Positions 18,361 to 28,400 of a stretch of 64,000 nt of DNA are shown piece by piece (within the stretch, counting starts at the first letter, position 1; each line of letters opens with the position of its first letter). Source of the stretch: Rhizobium sp. CSW-27 (GTDB lineage Bacteria; Pseudomonadota; Alphaproteobacteria; Rhizobiales; Rhizobiaceae). The position numbers were made by a program, and so were the translations under genes. The notes under the pieces were generated by a model, which saw only the letters and a list, made by a program, of their open reading frames with translations, was not told the origin of the DNA and searched no databases. Location: the NCBI RefSeq assembly GCF_018760785.1, contig NZ_JAHHZO010000004.1, forward strand, positions 1 to 64,000, read 5' to 3'.

Positions 18361-20187
18361 ATGTGCGGAATCGTTGGGATCGTCGGCAGGGAACCGGTCG
18401 CGGAACGGCTGGTCGATGCGCTGCGCCGGCTTGAATATCGCGGCTATGATTCCGCCGGCGTCGCCACCATCCACGATGGAGTGATGGATCGCCGCCGCGC
18501 CGAAGGCAAGCTGTTCAACCTGGAGAAGAAGCTGGAGGTGGAGCCGCTGCCTGGCCTGATCGGCATTGCCCATACACGCTGGGCAACGCATGGCGCGCCG
18601 AACGAGACAAATGCGCATCCGCATTTCGTCGAGGGCGTCGCAGTCGTCCACAACGGCATCATCGAAAACTTTTCCGAGCTGCGCGACGCGTTGCTGGCCG
18701 AGGGCGCCGTGTTTGCCAGCCAGACCGATACGGAAGTGGTTGCCCATCTGCTGGCAAAGTTCACCCGCGAGGGGCTCGACCACAAGGCGGCGATGCTCGC
18801 CATGCTGAACCGTGTCGCCGGCGCCTATGCGCTGGTCGTGATGTTTGAGGACGATCCGGGGGCCATCCTTGCGGCCCGCTCCGGTCCGCCACTCGCCATC
18901 GGTCACGGCCAGGGCGAAATGTTTCTGGGGTCGGATGCGATCGCGCTTGCCCCCTTCACCAATCGCATCACCTATCTGGTGGATGGCGACTGTGCGGTGA
19001 TGACCGCCGGTGGCGTCTCCATCATGGATTTCTCCGGCAGGCCGGTCGAACGCCCCATGCAGATTTCGCAGGCGGCGGCGCTGATGGTGGACAAGGGCAA
19101 CCATCGCCATTTCATGGAAAAGGAAATCTACGAGCAGCCGGAAATCATCTCGCATGCGCTCAGCCACTATGTGGACTTTGCCGCAGGCACGGTGAAGCCG
19201 CTCGACGGCGGGATCGATTTTGCCGGAATCCGCGGCCTGGCGATTTCAGCCTGCGGCACCGCCTATCTTTCCGGCCTGATCGGCAAATACTGGTTCGAGC
19301 GTTATGCGCGACTGCCGGTGGAAATCGATGTCGCCTCCGAATTCCGCTACCGCGAGATTCCGCTCTCGAAGGATCAGGCGGCGCTGTTCATCTCGCAGTC
19401 CGGCGAGACGGCGGATACGCTCGCCTCGCTGCGCTATTGCCGGCAGGAGGGGCTGACCATCGGCGCGGTGGTCAATGTGCGTGAATCCACCATTGCCCGC
19501 GAGGCCGATGCCGTCTTCCCCATTCTCGCCGGTCCGGAAATCGGCGTTGCCTCGACCAAGGCCTTCACCTGCCAGCTGGCGGTTCTGGCGGCATTGTCGA
19601 TCCAGGCCGGCCGCGCCCGCGGTACGCTGGCGGAGGCTGAAGAAAGAGCCATGGTGAGGCACCTGATCGAGATGCCGCGCATCATGAGCCGGGTGCTGAA
19701 CCTGATCGAGCCGCAGGTGGAGCGTCTGTCCCGCGAATTGTCGCGCTTCAAGGACGTGCTCTATCTCGGCCGCGGCACGAGCTTTCCTCTGGCGCTGGAA
19801 GGCGCCCTGAAGCTCAAGGAAATTTCCTATATCCACGCCGAAGGCTACGCGGCGGGCGAGTTGAAGCACGGGCCGATCGCGCTGATCGACGAAAACATGC
19901 CGGTCATCGTGATTGCCCCGCATGACCGCTTCTTCGAGAAGACCGTTTCCAACATGCAGGAAGTGGCGGCGCGCGGCGGCAGGATCATCTTCATCACCGA
20001 TGAAAAGGGTGCGGCCGCCTCGAAACTCCCGACCATGGCAACCATCGTCCTGCCGAATGTGGACGAGGTAATCGCCCCGATGATCTACGCGCTGCCGATC
20101 CAGCTGCTCGCCTATCACACCGCCGTCTTCATGGGTACCGACGTGGACCAGCCGCGCAATCTCGCAAAATCGGTGACGGTCGAGTGA
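18361..20187 (+). CDS. glmS: Glutamine--fructose-6-phosphate aminotransferase (isomerizing)
   Basis: A 608-residue enzyme that makes glucosamine-6-phosphate from fructose-6-phosphate and glutamine, the first committed step to amino sugars. MCGIVGIVG places the catalytic Cys directly after the initiator Met (N-terminal glutaminase). Two SIS sugar-isomerase domains follow, with ISACGTAYLSG and SQSGETADTLASLRYC in the first and 'EGYAAGELKHGPIAL' in the second. The C-terminus PRNLAKSVTVE is the standard ending. The ATG at 18361 is fixed by the Cys requirement. The stop overlaps the GTG of the next gene by 4 bases. No glmS ribozyme is visible upstream. Confidence 0.97.
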   Translation: MCGIVGIVGREPVAERLVDALRRLEYRGYDSAGVATIHDGVMDRRRAEGKLFNLEKKLEVEPLPGLIGIAHTRWATHGAPNETNAHPHFVEGVAVVHNGIIENFSELRDALLAEGAVFASQTDTEVVAHLLAKFTREGLDHKAAMLAMLNRVAGAYALVVMFEDDPGAILAARSGPPLAIGHGQGEMFLGSDAIALAPFTNRITYLVDGDCAVMTAGGVSIMDFSGRPVERPMQISQAAALMVDKGNHRHFMEKEIYEQPEIISHALSHYVDFAAGTVKPLDGGIDFAGIRGLAISACGTAYLSGLIGKYWFERYARLPVEIDVASEFRYREIPLSKDQAALFISQSGETADTLASLRYCRQEGLTIGAVVNVRESTIAREADAVFPILAGPEIGVASTKAFTCQLAVLAALSIQAGRARGTLAEAEERAMVRHLIEMPRIMSRVLNLIEPQVERLSRELSRFKDVLYLGRGTSFPLALEGALKLKEISYIHAEGYAAGELKHGPIALIDENMPVIVIAPHDRFFEKTVSNMQEVAARGGRIIFITDEKGAAASKLPTMATIVLPNVDEVIAPMIYALPIQLLAYHTAVFMGTDVDQPRNLAKSVTVE

Positions 20188-20582
20188 TCATTCGTGCGGA
20201 ACGACCGGGCGATGAGGCGGCAATCGGAGCGGTCACCGCCGCCGCCTTTGCCGGAAAATCCTACAGCGACCAGACCGAACCGCAGATCATCGATCAGCTC
20301 CGGGCGGCCGCAGCACTGAAGATCTCGCTGGTCGCCGAGGACGGCGAGGGGATCGGTTCGGCGCTGATCCGCCGGGGCCTTGACACTCTCGCCGGGCTTC
20401 GGGCATCCGGCTGCGCGCTGGTCGGCAGCCCGAAATTCTATCCGCGCTTCGGCTTCCGGCAGTGTCGGGAGCTGACCTATCCCGGACTTCCTGTCGAATA
20501 TTTCATGGTTCTGCTCTTGCGAGGGGGAATGCCCTCCGGCATTGTCCGGTTTCACCCGGCCTTTTACGGCAGTGCAGCATGA
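20184..20582 (+). CDS. GNAT-family N-acetyltransferase with apparent internal deletion
   Basis: A 132-residue protein beginning IIRAERPGDEAAIGAVTAAAF, a typical YhbS-like GNAT start, and ending with 'GSPKFYPRFGFR', the conserved beta6-beta7 region. Relatives are about 165-175 residues. Here VAEDGE (51-55) runs straight into GIGSALIRRGL (56-66). The strands that normally lie between them, including the first part of acetyl-CoA motif A, are missing, about 35-40 residues. The reading frame is preserved. The GTG start overlaps the glmS stop, so it is translationally coupled. Acetyltransferase activity is doubtful. Confidence 0.7.
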   Translation: MIIRAERPGDEAAIGAVTAAAFAGKSYSDQTEPQIIDQLRAAAALKISLVAEDGEGIGSALIRRGLDTLAGLRASGCALVGSPKFYPRFGFRQCRELTYPGLPVEYFMVLLLRGGMPSGIVRFHPAFYGSAA

Positions 20583-20595
20583 GTGACGGGCAGGC

Positions 20596-21258
20596 ATGAC
20601 GGACATTCCGGAACGGATCACCATTGTCGGGCGGTTGCGGAATAACTTCCTGACCGGTCTCATCATCTGCGCGCCGCTGGCCATCACCATCTGGCTGACC
20701 TTTGCCTTCATCGACTGGGCAGACAGCTGGGTGACCCCCTACATTCCGCAGCGCTACAATCCGCAATATTATTTCGACATCACCATTCCGGGCCTCGGTC
20801 TGCTGATTGCCGTGGTGTTCATCACGGTCATCGGTTTTCTCGGCAAAAATCTCATCGGCCGGTCTGTCGTCAATTTCGGCGAATCCATCCTGCACCGCAC
20901 GCCGCTGGTGCGCACGCTGTACAGAAGCCTGAAGCAGATCTTCGAGACGGTCCTGAAGGACCAGTCCACCTCGTTTAAGAAGGTGGGGCTGATTGAATTT
21001 CCGGGGCCTGGCAGTTGGGCCATGGTGTTCATCTCCACCGAGGCGCAGGGCGAAATCGCGGCGCGGCTGAACGAGGAGGGCGAGGAAATGCTTGCCGTCT
21101 TCCTGCCGCCGACGCCGGTACCGACCGCGGGATTTCTGCTGTTCGTGCCGAAGAGCAAGGTGGTGATGCTCGACATGACGCCGGAGGATGCGGCGAAACT
21201 GCTGATTTCGGGCGGCCTGATTGCGCCCCCATGGACACCGAAGCCGATTGCGGACTGA
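20596..21258 (+). CDS. DUF502 domain-containing membrane protein
   Basis: A 220-residue protein of the DUF502 family. Two hydrophobic helices near residues 20-42 and 65-88 are followed by a soluble C-terminal domain containing 'HRTPLVRTLYRSLKQIFETV' and 'PTPVPTAGFLLFVPKS', both conserved in the family. The function is not established. The gene lies 13 bases after the GNAT gene, on the same strand as glmS. Confidence 0.85.
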   Translation: MTDIPERITIVGRLRNNFLTGLIICAPLAITIWLTFAFIDWADSWVTPYIPQRYNPQYYFDITIPGLGLLIAVVFITVIGFLGKNLIGRSVVNFGESILHRTPLVRTLYRSLKQIFETVLKDQSTSFKKVGLIEFPGPGSWAMVFISTEAQGEIAARLNEEGEEMLAVFLPPTPVPTAGFLLFVPKSKVVMLDMTPEDAAKLLISGGLIAPPWTPKPIAD

Positions 21259-21413
21259 AGCGTCGCTCTTCCCGCGTAAATTGTTCATTCTGCAGTCATA
21301 ATAGAGGCCTACGACGTCGGCGGGGAATGACCCCGGCAAAGCATCGGTCAGCTGACCATCCGGCATCTTCCGGTTGCTGGAAGACTTTGCCCTTCGCTCA
21401 TGGGATCAGCACA

Positions 21414-22895
21414 ATGACTTTTGGTTGCTTCAAGCTCGGCCACGGCCTGCAGGCTGTTCTAGCCGCATCCGTCGTTCTCGTTCCGGTATTGGCCTTCGCC
21501 GAAAGCTCGGTTTCGGCTGCCGGCATGACCATTGCCAACAAGGGCCTCGTTGCCATCGGCCGGATTGCCGCCAGCCAGCGTGACAAGTTCGGCGAGACCT
21601 TCGGTTCCGGCTCCGGCATGGCAATCGATCCGACCGCCTGGCAGAAGGATGGCGCGGGCTATCGCGGCGCGCTGTGGCTGCTGCCCGACCGCGGCTACAA
21701 TGTGGAAGGCACGACCGACTACAACGACCGCCTGAACCGCATCGAGTTCCGCCTGATGCCGGCGACGGGCACGCCTGCCACCGATCTGCAGCAGAAGGGC
21801 ATGGAGGCCAGGCTTGCCGACACGATCCTGCTGACAGACGATCAGGGAAAGAACATGACCGGGCTTGATCCGGAAGCCGGTGTTCGCGCCGCCGCAGGCA
21901 AGCTGCCGGCCCTGCCGCAGGCCCGCAATGGGAAGGTCTCGCTCGATCCGGAAGCCGTCATCCGCCTGAAGGACGGCTCCTTCCTGATCAGCGACGAATA
22001 CGGTCCCTACATCTATCATTTCGCAGCCGACGGAAAGATGATCTCCGCCACCCAGCCCCCCAAGGCGCTGCTGCCGATGCGCAAGGGTGAGCTGAATTTC
22101 TCCTCCAACAATGTCGATGCCGGCGGCAAGAAGCCGGAACCGAAGGACCCGGAAACCGGGCGCCAGAACAATCAGGGTCTGGAAGGCATGTCGATGACGC
22201 CGGACGGCAAATTCGTCATCGCCCTCCTGCAGTCGGCGACCCGCCAGGATGGCGGCGATTCCGGTTCGACGCGCATGAATACCCGCGCGCTGGTCTATGA
22301 CGCTGCCGATATCGACAATCTGAAGCTCGTGCATGAATATGTCGTGCCGTTGCCGACCTTCGATAACAAGGGCAAGGTAGCCGTCGCCGCCCAGAGCGAG
22401 ATCCTCGCGCTGTCCGACAAGGCCTTCCTGATGCTGGCCCGCGACAGCAATAACGGCCAGGGCCTGAAGGGTGACACCTCCGTCTACCGCAAGATCGATC
22501 TCGTCGATCTCACCGCCGCCACCGACATTGCCAACAGCGAGTTCGACGGGCTGAAACCGGTCGCGCCGAAGGGCGTGGTGGATGCCGGTGTCAAGGTTGC
22601 GGCGGTGACCGATTTCATCGACCTCAACAACAATGCGGAGCTGGGCCGCTTCGGTCTCCACAACGGCGCCCCGAACGACAAGAACAACCTGTCGGAAAAG
22701 TGGGAAGCCATGTCGATCGCCCCGGTGCTCGATGCCTCCGCGCCGGACGACTATTTCCTGTTCGTTGCCAATGATAACGACTTCCTGACCCAGGACGGTT
22801 TCCAGGTGGGCGCTGCCTACAAGGCCGAGGGCGGCGCGGAAGTCGACACCATGTTCCAGGTGTTCCGCGTCACGCTGCCGGGCATGGCGAAGTAA
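21414..22895 (+). CDS. Secreted esterase-like / phytase-like protein
   Basis: A 493-residue exported protein. A hydrophobic N-terminal segment (about residues 12-30, ending near AFAESS) is a signal peptide. The rest matches the phytase-like esterase family, a beta-propeller group: 'WLLPDRGYNVEGTTDYNDR', 'FLISDEYGPYIYHF', 'NNQGLEGMSMTPDGKFVIAL' and 'NDNDFLTQDGFQ' are its typical blades and acidic loops, likely metal-binding. It probably acts in the periplasm or outside on phosphate esters, but the substrate is unknown. The ATG at 21414 is chosen because it opens the signal peptide. It ends at a hairpin shared with recG. Confidence 0.78.
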   Translation: MTFGCFKLGHGLQAVLAASVVLVPVLAFAESSVSAAGMTIANKGLVAIGRIAASQRDKFGETFGSGSGMAIDPTAWQKDGAGYRGALWLLPDRGYNVEGTTDYNDRLNRIEFRLMPATGTPATDLQQKGMEARLADTILLTDDQGKNMTGLDPEAGVRAAAGKLPALPQARNGKVSLDPEAVIRLKDGSFLISDEYGPYIYHFAADGKMISATQPPKALLPMRKGELNFSSNNVDAGGKKPEPKDPETGRQNNQGLEGMSMTPDGKFVIALLQSATRQDGGDSGSTRMNTRALVYDAADIDNLKLVHEYVVPLPTFDNKGKVAVAAQSEILALSDKAFLMLARDSNNGQGLKGDTSVYRKIDLVDLTAATDIANSEFDGLKPVAPKGVVDAGVKVAAVTDFIDLNNNAELGRFGLHNGAPNDKNNLSEKWEAMSIAPVLDASAPDDYFLFVANDNDFLTQDGFQVGAAYKAEGGAEVDTMFQVFRVTLPGMAK

Positions 22896-22905
22896 GACCG
22901 ACACT

Positions 22906-22933
22906 GACGGGCGCCGCGGACGTGGCGCCCGTC
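22906..22933. terminator. Shared hairpin terminator between phytase-like gene and recG
   Basis: GACGGGCGCC-(8 nt)-GGCGCCCGTC is a perfect 10-bp stem in the 36-bp gap between two convergent genes. Its right arm includes the last two bases of the TCA (22932-22934) that encodes the recG stop. No strong T-run is present on either side, so termination strength is uncertain. Confidence 0.6.
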
Positions 22934-25046
22934 ATCCCGCCCTGAGATATCGGATCGCCTCATCGCGGCGGTGCAGATAGAGCAGCACGCGCAGCGCCTC
23001 GCCCCGTTCGCTCACCAGTTCCGGGTCCTTCTCGATGATGTAGGCGGCGTCCTTGCGGGCGATCTCCAGCAGATCCGCATGTGCCTCCAGGCTTGCGATG
23101 CGAAAGCCCGGCGTGCCGGACTGGCGGGTGCCGAGAAGTTCACCTTCACCGCGCAACTTCAGGTCTTCCTCGGCGATCAGAAAACCGTCTTCGCTGTCGC
23201 GCAGGATGGAGAGCCGTGCCCGGCCCGTTTCCCCCAGGGGGCCTTTGTAGAGGAGGATGCAGGTGGATGCCTCGTCGCCACGGCCAACACGCCCGCGCAA
23301 CTGGTGCAATTGCGCAAGGCCGAACCGTTCGGCATGTTCGATCACCATGATCGTTGCATCCGGCACATCGACTCCGACCTCCACGACGGTCGTGGCGACG
23401 AGCAGGCGCAGATCACCGGCCTTGAAGGCGGCCATCACGGCGTCCTTCTCCGCACCAGTCATACGGCCATGCACGAGGCCGACTTTTGCACCGATCTGGG
23501 CTCCAAGCGCCTTTGTCAGAACCGCATGGCGTTCCTCGGCCGACATCAGGTCGGACTCTTCCGACTCCTCCACCAGCGGGCAGATCCAGTAGGCTTTCTT
23601 GCCGTCGCCGATGGCGGCGCGGAGCCGCGCGATGATCTCGTCGGTGCGTTCCGTCGGCACGGTGACGGTCTGGATCGGCTTGCGGCCGGCGGGTTTTTCG
23701 GTGAGCTTGGAGACATCCATGTCGCCGAAGGCGGCGAGCACCAGCGTGCGCGGAATGGGGGTTGCGGTCATTACCAGCATATGCGGGGCGATGCCCTTGG
23801 CGGTGAGCTTCAGCCGCTGGTGCACGCCGAACCGGTGCTGTTCATCGACCACGGCGAGCATCAGGTCGTGATAGGTGATGGCATCCTGAAAGAGCGCGTG
23901 CGTGCCGATGATGATCTGCGCTTCGCCCGAGGCGATGCGGGCCATCACCTCGTCACGCTCCTTGCCCTTCACCCGTCCGGTCAGCACCTCGACCGTCAGT
24001 CCGGCGGAGGCGGCAAAACGGCTGATGGTGGCAAAATGCTGGCGGGCGAGAATTTCCGTCGGCGCCATCAGCACCGCCTGGCCGCCGGCCTCCACCACAT
24101 CGGCCATGGCCATCAGCGCCACAAGCGTCTTGCCGGCACCGACATCGCCCTGGACGAGGCGCAACATGCGTTCGCTCTTGGCCATGTCGGCGCGGATCTC
24201 GGCTATCGCCACCTCCTGGCTGCCGGTCAGCGAAAAGGGCAGGGCGGCGCGGATCGTCGCACCGATGCGACCCTCTACCCGCACCGGTCGACCGGACGCC
24301 TTGCGCATGCGCTGGCGCACCAGAGCGAGCGACACCTGGCCGGCGAGGAACTCGTCGTAAGCCAGCCTTCGCCTTGCCGGCGCCTGCGGATCGAGGTCGT
24401 GGCCGTCGCGCGGATCGTGCAGCTGGCGAAAGGCCTCTGCCACGTCCGGCAGGCCCTGGCGTTCCTGAAGGGCCGCATCCATCCATTCGGGAAAGCGCGG
24501 CAGGCGGGCAACCGCGCCTTCGACGGCACGGCGCATCACCTTCGGCACCAATCCCGCCGTCAACGGATAGACCGGCTCAACCAGCGGCATCTCGCTCGCC
24601 TCCGACACCTTCACCATCAGGTCCGGATGGACCATTGAGGCGCGGCCGTTGAACCAGTCCACCTTGCCGCTCACCATCACCTGTTCATCGATCGGCAGCG
24701 CCTTTTCCAGCCAGTTGCCTTTTACCCGGAAAAAAGTGAGCGCCAGTTCGCCGGTCTCGTCATGCAAAAAGACCCGGTAGGGCTGGTTGGTGTGTGCCGG
24801 TGGCGGCTGGTGACGATCGACCCGGCCTTCGATGGTGACGATGGCGCCCTGGGGTGCCAACGCGATGCCCGGCCGGTTGCGCCGGTCGATGATCGAGGAG
24901 GGGGCATGGAACAGCACATCCACCACCCGGCAGTCTTCGGCATCCTCGCGATTCGTCACGCGGGCGATCAGATCCGCCAGTTTCGGCCCGATGCCGGGCA
25001 GGCTGGCGACAGAAGCAAACAGGGGATCGAGCAAAGCAGGGCGCAT
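22932..25046 (-). CDS. recG: ATP-dependent DNA helicase RecG
   Basis: A 704-residue superfamily 2 helicase that remodels stalled forks and Holliday junctions. The N-terminal wedge/OB region contains 'LASLPGIGPK'-like residues (here SVASLPGIGPKLADLIARV). The motor has Walker A GDVGAGKTLVALMAM, DEQH box (VVDEQHRFGVHQRLKL) and 'TATPIPRTL' as motif III. The C-terminal 'QLRGRVGRGDEASTC' is motif VI. The start at 25046 (MRPALLDPLF) fits the family; an upstream ATG at 25106 adds an atypical tail. It is divergent from sdhE. Confidence 0.95.
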   Translation of the reverse strand: MRPALLDPLFASVASLPGIGPKLADLIARVTNREDAEDCRVVDVLFHAPSSIIDRRNRPGIALAPQGAIVTIEGRVDRHQPPPAHTNQPYRVFLHDETGELALTFFRVKGNWLEKALPIDEQVMVSGKVDWFNGRASMVHPDLMVKVSEASEMPLVEPVYPLTAGLVPKVMRRAVEGAVARLPRFPEWMDAALQERQGLPDVAEAFRQLHDPRDGHDLDPQAPARRRLAYDEFLAGQVSLALVRQRMRKASGRPVRVEGRIGATIRAALPFSLTGSQEVAIAEIRADMAKSERMLRLVQGDVGAGKTLVALMAMADVVEAGGQAVLMAPTEILARQHFATISRFAASAGLTVEVLTGRVKGKERDEVMARIASGEAQIIIGTHALFQDAITYHDLMLAVVDEQHRFGVHQRLKLTAKGIAPHMLVMTATPIPRTLVLAAFGDMDVSKLTEKPAGRKPIQTVTVPTERTDEIIARLRAAIGDGKKAYWICPLVEESEESDLMSAEERHAVLTKALGAQIGAKVGLVHGRMTGAEKDAVMAAFKAGDLRLLVATTVVEVGVDVPDATIMVIEHAERFGLAQLHQLRGRVGRGDEASTCILLYKGPLGETGRARLSILRDSEDGFLIAEEDLKLRGEGELLGTRQSGTPGFRIASLEAHADLLEIARKDAAYIIEKDPELVSERGEALRVLLYLHRRDEAIRYLRAG

Positions 25047-25139
25047 GGGCGGCAAAATGCGTCGGAATTTGCCTGCTTGGCAAGGCTGACATTCAAGAGA
25101 AATCATCCTATATCAGCCGCGCAACAAGGTTTTACGCTC

Positions 25140-25469
25140 ATGACTGGACTGTCGCGCTCCAGCGCCGATCTCGATCCCCGGCGCCGCAGAATTCTCTATC
25201 GCTGTTGGCATCGCGGCATCCGCGAAATGGACCTCGTTTTCGGCCAGTTTGCCGAAGAGCAGATCGCGACACTGTCCGATGCCGAGCTGGACGAACTCGA
25301 GGCCGTGATGGCCGAGGAGGACCAGGACCTCAACCGCTGGATCACCGGCGCCGATCCGGTGCCGCAACACCTGCAGACGCCGATGTTCGAGCGAATTGCC
25401 GCCTATCGGCCCGATTTCGACATCGTCACCAAGGCAAGCCTCGACGAGAAATTCGGGCGCGGCGAATGA
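25140..25469 (+). CDS. sdhE: Succinate dehydrogenase assembly factor 2 (SdhE)
   Basis: A 109-residue protein of the Sdh5/SdhE/YgfY family, which helps insert FAD covalently into the succinate dehydrogenase flavoprotein. The conserved HRGIREMD motif (residues 24-31, with the invariant Arg-Gly) and 'DQDLNRWITG' are present. Its last bases overlap the mfd start by ATGA, a pairing with mfd/recG common in rhizobia. Confidence 0.9.
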   Translation: MTGLSRSSADLDPRRRRILYRCWHRGIREMDLVFGQFAEEQIATLSDAELDELEAVMAEEDQDLNRWITGADPVPQHLQTPMFERIAAYRPDFDIVTKASLDEKFGRGE

Positions 25470-28400
25470 TCGAAGGTTTTAGCGCGAAGGCCGTTGCCGC
25501 CTCGCCGGCGGGGCTCACGATTGCCAATGTCCAGGCGGGCATGGAGCCGCTCATTCTGGCGGAACTCGCAAGGTCCGGCCAGCCGGTCGCCTATGTGATG
25601 TCGGATGGCCAGCGCATGGCCGATATCGAGCAGATGCTCTCCTTCGTCGCCCCCGATATTCCGGTGCTGACGCTACCGGCCTGGGACTGTCTACCGTATG
25701 ACCGCGTGTCACCGAGTGCGGATGTCTCCGCCCGCAGGCTCGCCGCACTTTCCGGCCTGATCGCTCACGCCAAGAAACCGCATCCGGCGATCGTGCTCGT
25801 CACCGTCAATGCGATGATGCAGAAGATCGCGCCGGCGGCGGTGATCGAGAGCTTGGCTTTCTCCGCCAAGCCCGGCAACACGATCCGCATGGATGACATT
25901 GCCGCACGCCTCGAGCGCAACGGCTTCGACCGGGTCTCGACCGTGCGCGAGGTCGGCGAATTTGCCGTGCGCGGTGGCATTCTGGATGTCTTCGTGCCGG
26001 GCACGGAAGAACCGGTGCGTCTTGATTTCTTCGGCGATACGCTGGAATCGATCCGCACCTTCGATCCGGCGAACCAACGCACCACGGGGCAGGCCCGCGC
26101 GCTCGATCTCAACCCGATGAGCGAGGTGACGCTGACGCCGGACACGATCAGCCGGTTCCGCAAATCCTATCTCTCCACCTTCGGTGCCGCGACGCGCGAT
26201 GACGCGCTTTATCAGGCAGTGTCCGAGGGGCGCCGTTATGCCGGCATGGAACACTGGCTGCCGCTGTTTTACGAGACGCTGGAAACCGCCTTCGATTACC
26301 TCAAAGGCTTCCGCATCATCACGGATCACACGGCGCGCGAGGCGGCGCAGGAGCGCTCCAAGCTGATCTACGACTATTTCGAGGCGCGGCAGAATTCCGG
26401 CCATTCGGGCAAGGCCGGCATGGCGCAATCGACGCCCTACAAACCGGTGACGCCGGGCCAGCTTTATCTCGACGGTTCGGTCTTCGTGAAGGAGCTGGAT
26501 GCGGCAAGCGCCATTCGTCTCACGCCGTTCAACGAGATCGATGCGCAGGCCAAACGCGTCGTGATGCTGGAGGCGAAGTCCGGTCCGCGCTGGGCACGCG
26601 CCCAGGCCGAGGCCGAGCAGCAGAACCGCGACGAGCGCGTCAACATCTTCGACCTCGTGGTCAAGCACATTGCCGACAGGCGGGCAGGCGGCGCCAAGGT
26701 GCTGATCACCGGCTGGTCCGCCGGTTCGCTCGACCGCCTGCTGCAGGTGCTGGACGAGCACGGCCTGAAGCGCATCAAGCCGATCGAAAAACTCTCAGAC
26801 ATCCGCAACCTCGCGAAGGGCGAGGCGGCATCGGCGGTCTTGAGCCTCGAAGGCGGCTTCGAAACCGGCGATCTGGTGATCATCGGCGAGCAGGATATTC
26901 TCGGCGACCGCATGGTGCGCCGCTCCAAACGCCGCAAGCGCGGCGCCGATTTCATCTCGGAAGTGGCCGGCCTCGACGAAGGCTCGCTCGTCGTGCATGC
27001 CGAACACGGCATCGGTCGTTTTGTCGGCCTCGTGACGATCGAGGCGGCGGGCGCACCACGTGCCTGCCTGGAACTGCATTATGCCGACCAGGCAAAGCTG
27101 TTCCTGCCGGTCGAAAACATCGACCTCCTCTCGCGTTATGGATCTGACGCTGCGGAAGCCCAGCTCGACAAGCTCGGCGGCGGCGCCTGGCAGGCGCGCA
27201 AGGCGAAGCTGAAGAAACGCCTGCTCGACATGGCGGACGCGCTGATCAAGCTCGCGGCCACCCGCATTACCCGCCGTGCGCCGGTGCTTGCCACGCCGGA
27301 AGGGCTCTACGACGAATTTGCCGCGCGTTTCCCCTATGACGAAACGGAAGATCAGGCGAATGCCATCGATTCGGTGCGCGAGGATCTTGCCGCCGGACGG
27401 CCGATGGATCGCCTCGTCTGCGGCGATGTCGGTTTCGGCAAGACGGAAGTGGCGCTGCGTGCCGCCTTCTTCGCTGCCATGAACGGCGCGCAGGTGGCCG
27501 TTGTCGTGCCGACGACACTTCTCGCCCGCCAGCACTTCAAGACCTTCCGCGAACGCTTCCGCGGGCTGCCGATCCGGGTGGAGCAGGCCTCGCGCCTCGT
27601 CACCGCCAAGGAGTTGAACCAGACGAAGAAGGATCTGGCCGAGGGCAAGGTCGATATCGTTGTCGGCACCCATGCGCTGCTCGGCACCGGCATCAAGTTC
27701 GCCAATCTCGGCCTGCTGATCATCGACGAAGAGCAGCATTTCGGCGTCAAGCACAAGGAAAAGCTGAAGGAGCTGAAGAGCGACGTGCATGTGCTGACGC
27801 TTTCGGCCACGCCGATCCCGCGCACGCTGCAGCTGGCCATGACAGGGGTGCGCGAACTTTCGCTGATCACCACGCCGCCGGTCGACCGCATGGCGGTCAG
27901 GACCTTCATTTCGCCGTTCGATCCGCTCGTCATCCGCGAGACGCTGATGCGCGAACATTATCGCGGCGGCCAGAGTTTTTACGTCTGCCCGCGGCTCGCC
28001 GATCTTCCCGATATCCAGGCCTATCTGCAGTCCGATGTGCCGGAACTGAAGGTGGCCGTCGCCCATGGCCAGATGCCGGCGGGCGAGCTGGAAGACATCA
28101 TGAATGCCTTCTACGACGGTAAATATGACGTGCTTCTCTCCACCACCATCGTCGAATCGGGCCTCGACGTGCCGACGGCCAATACGCTGATCGTACACAG
28201 GGCCGACATGTTCGGCCTTGCCCAGCTCTACCAGCTGCGCGGCCGCGTCGGTCGCTCCAAGGTGCGCGCCTTTGCGCTCTTCACCCTGCCGGTCAACAAG
28301 CAGCTGACACAGACTGCCGAACGGCGCCTGAAGGTGCTGCAGTCGCTCGACACGCTGGGCGCCGGTTTCCAGCTGGCGAGCCACGACCTCGACATCCGCG

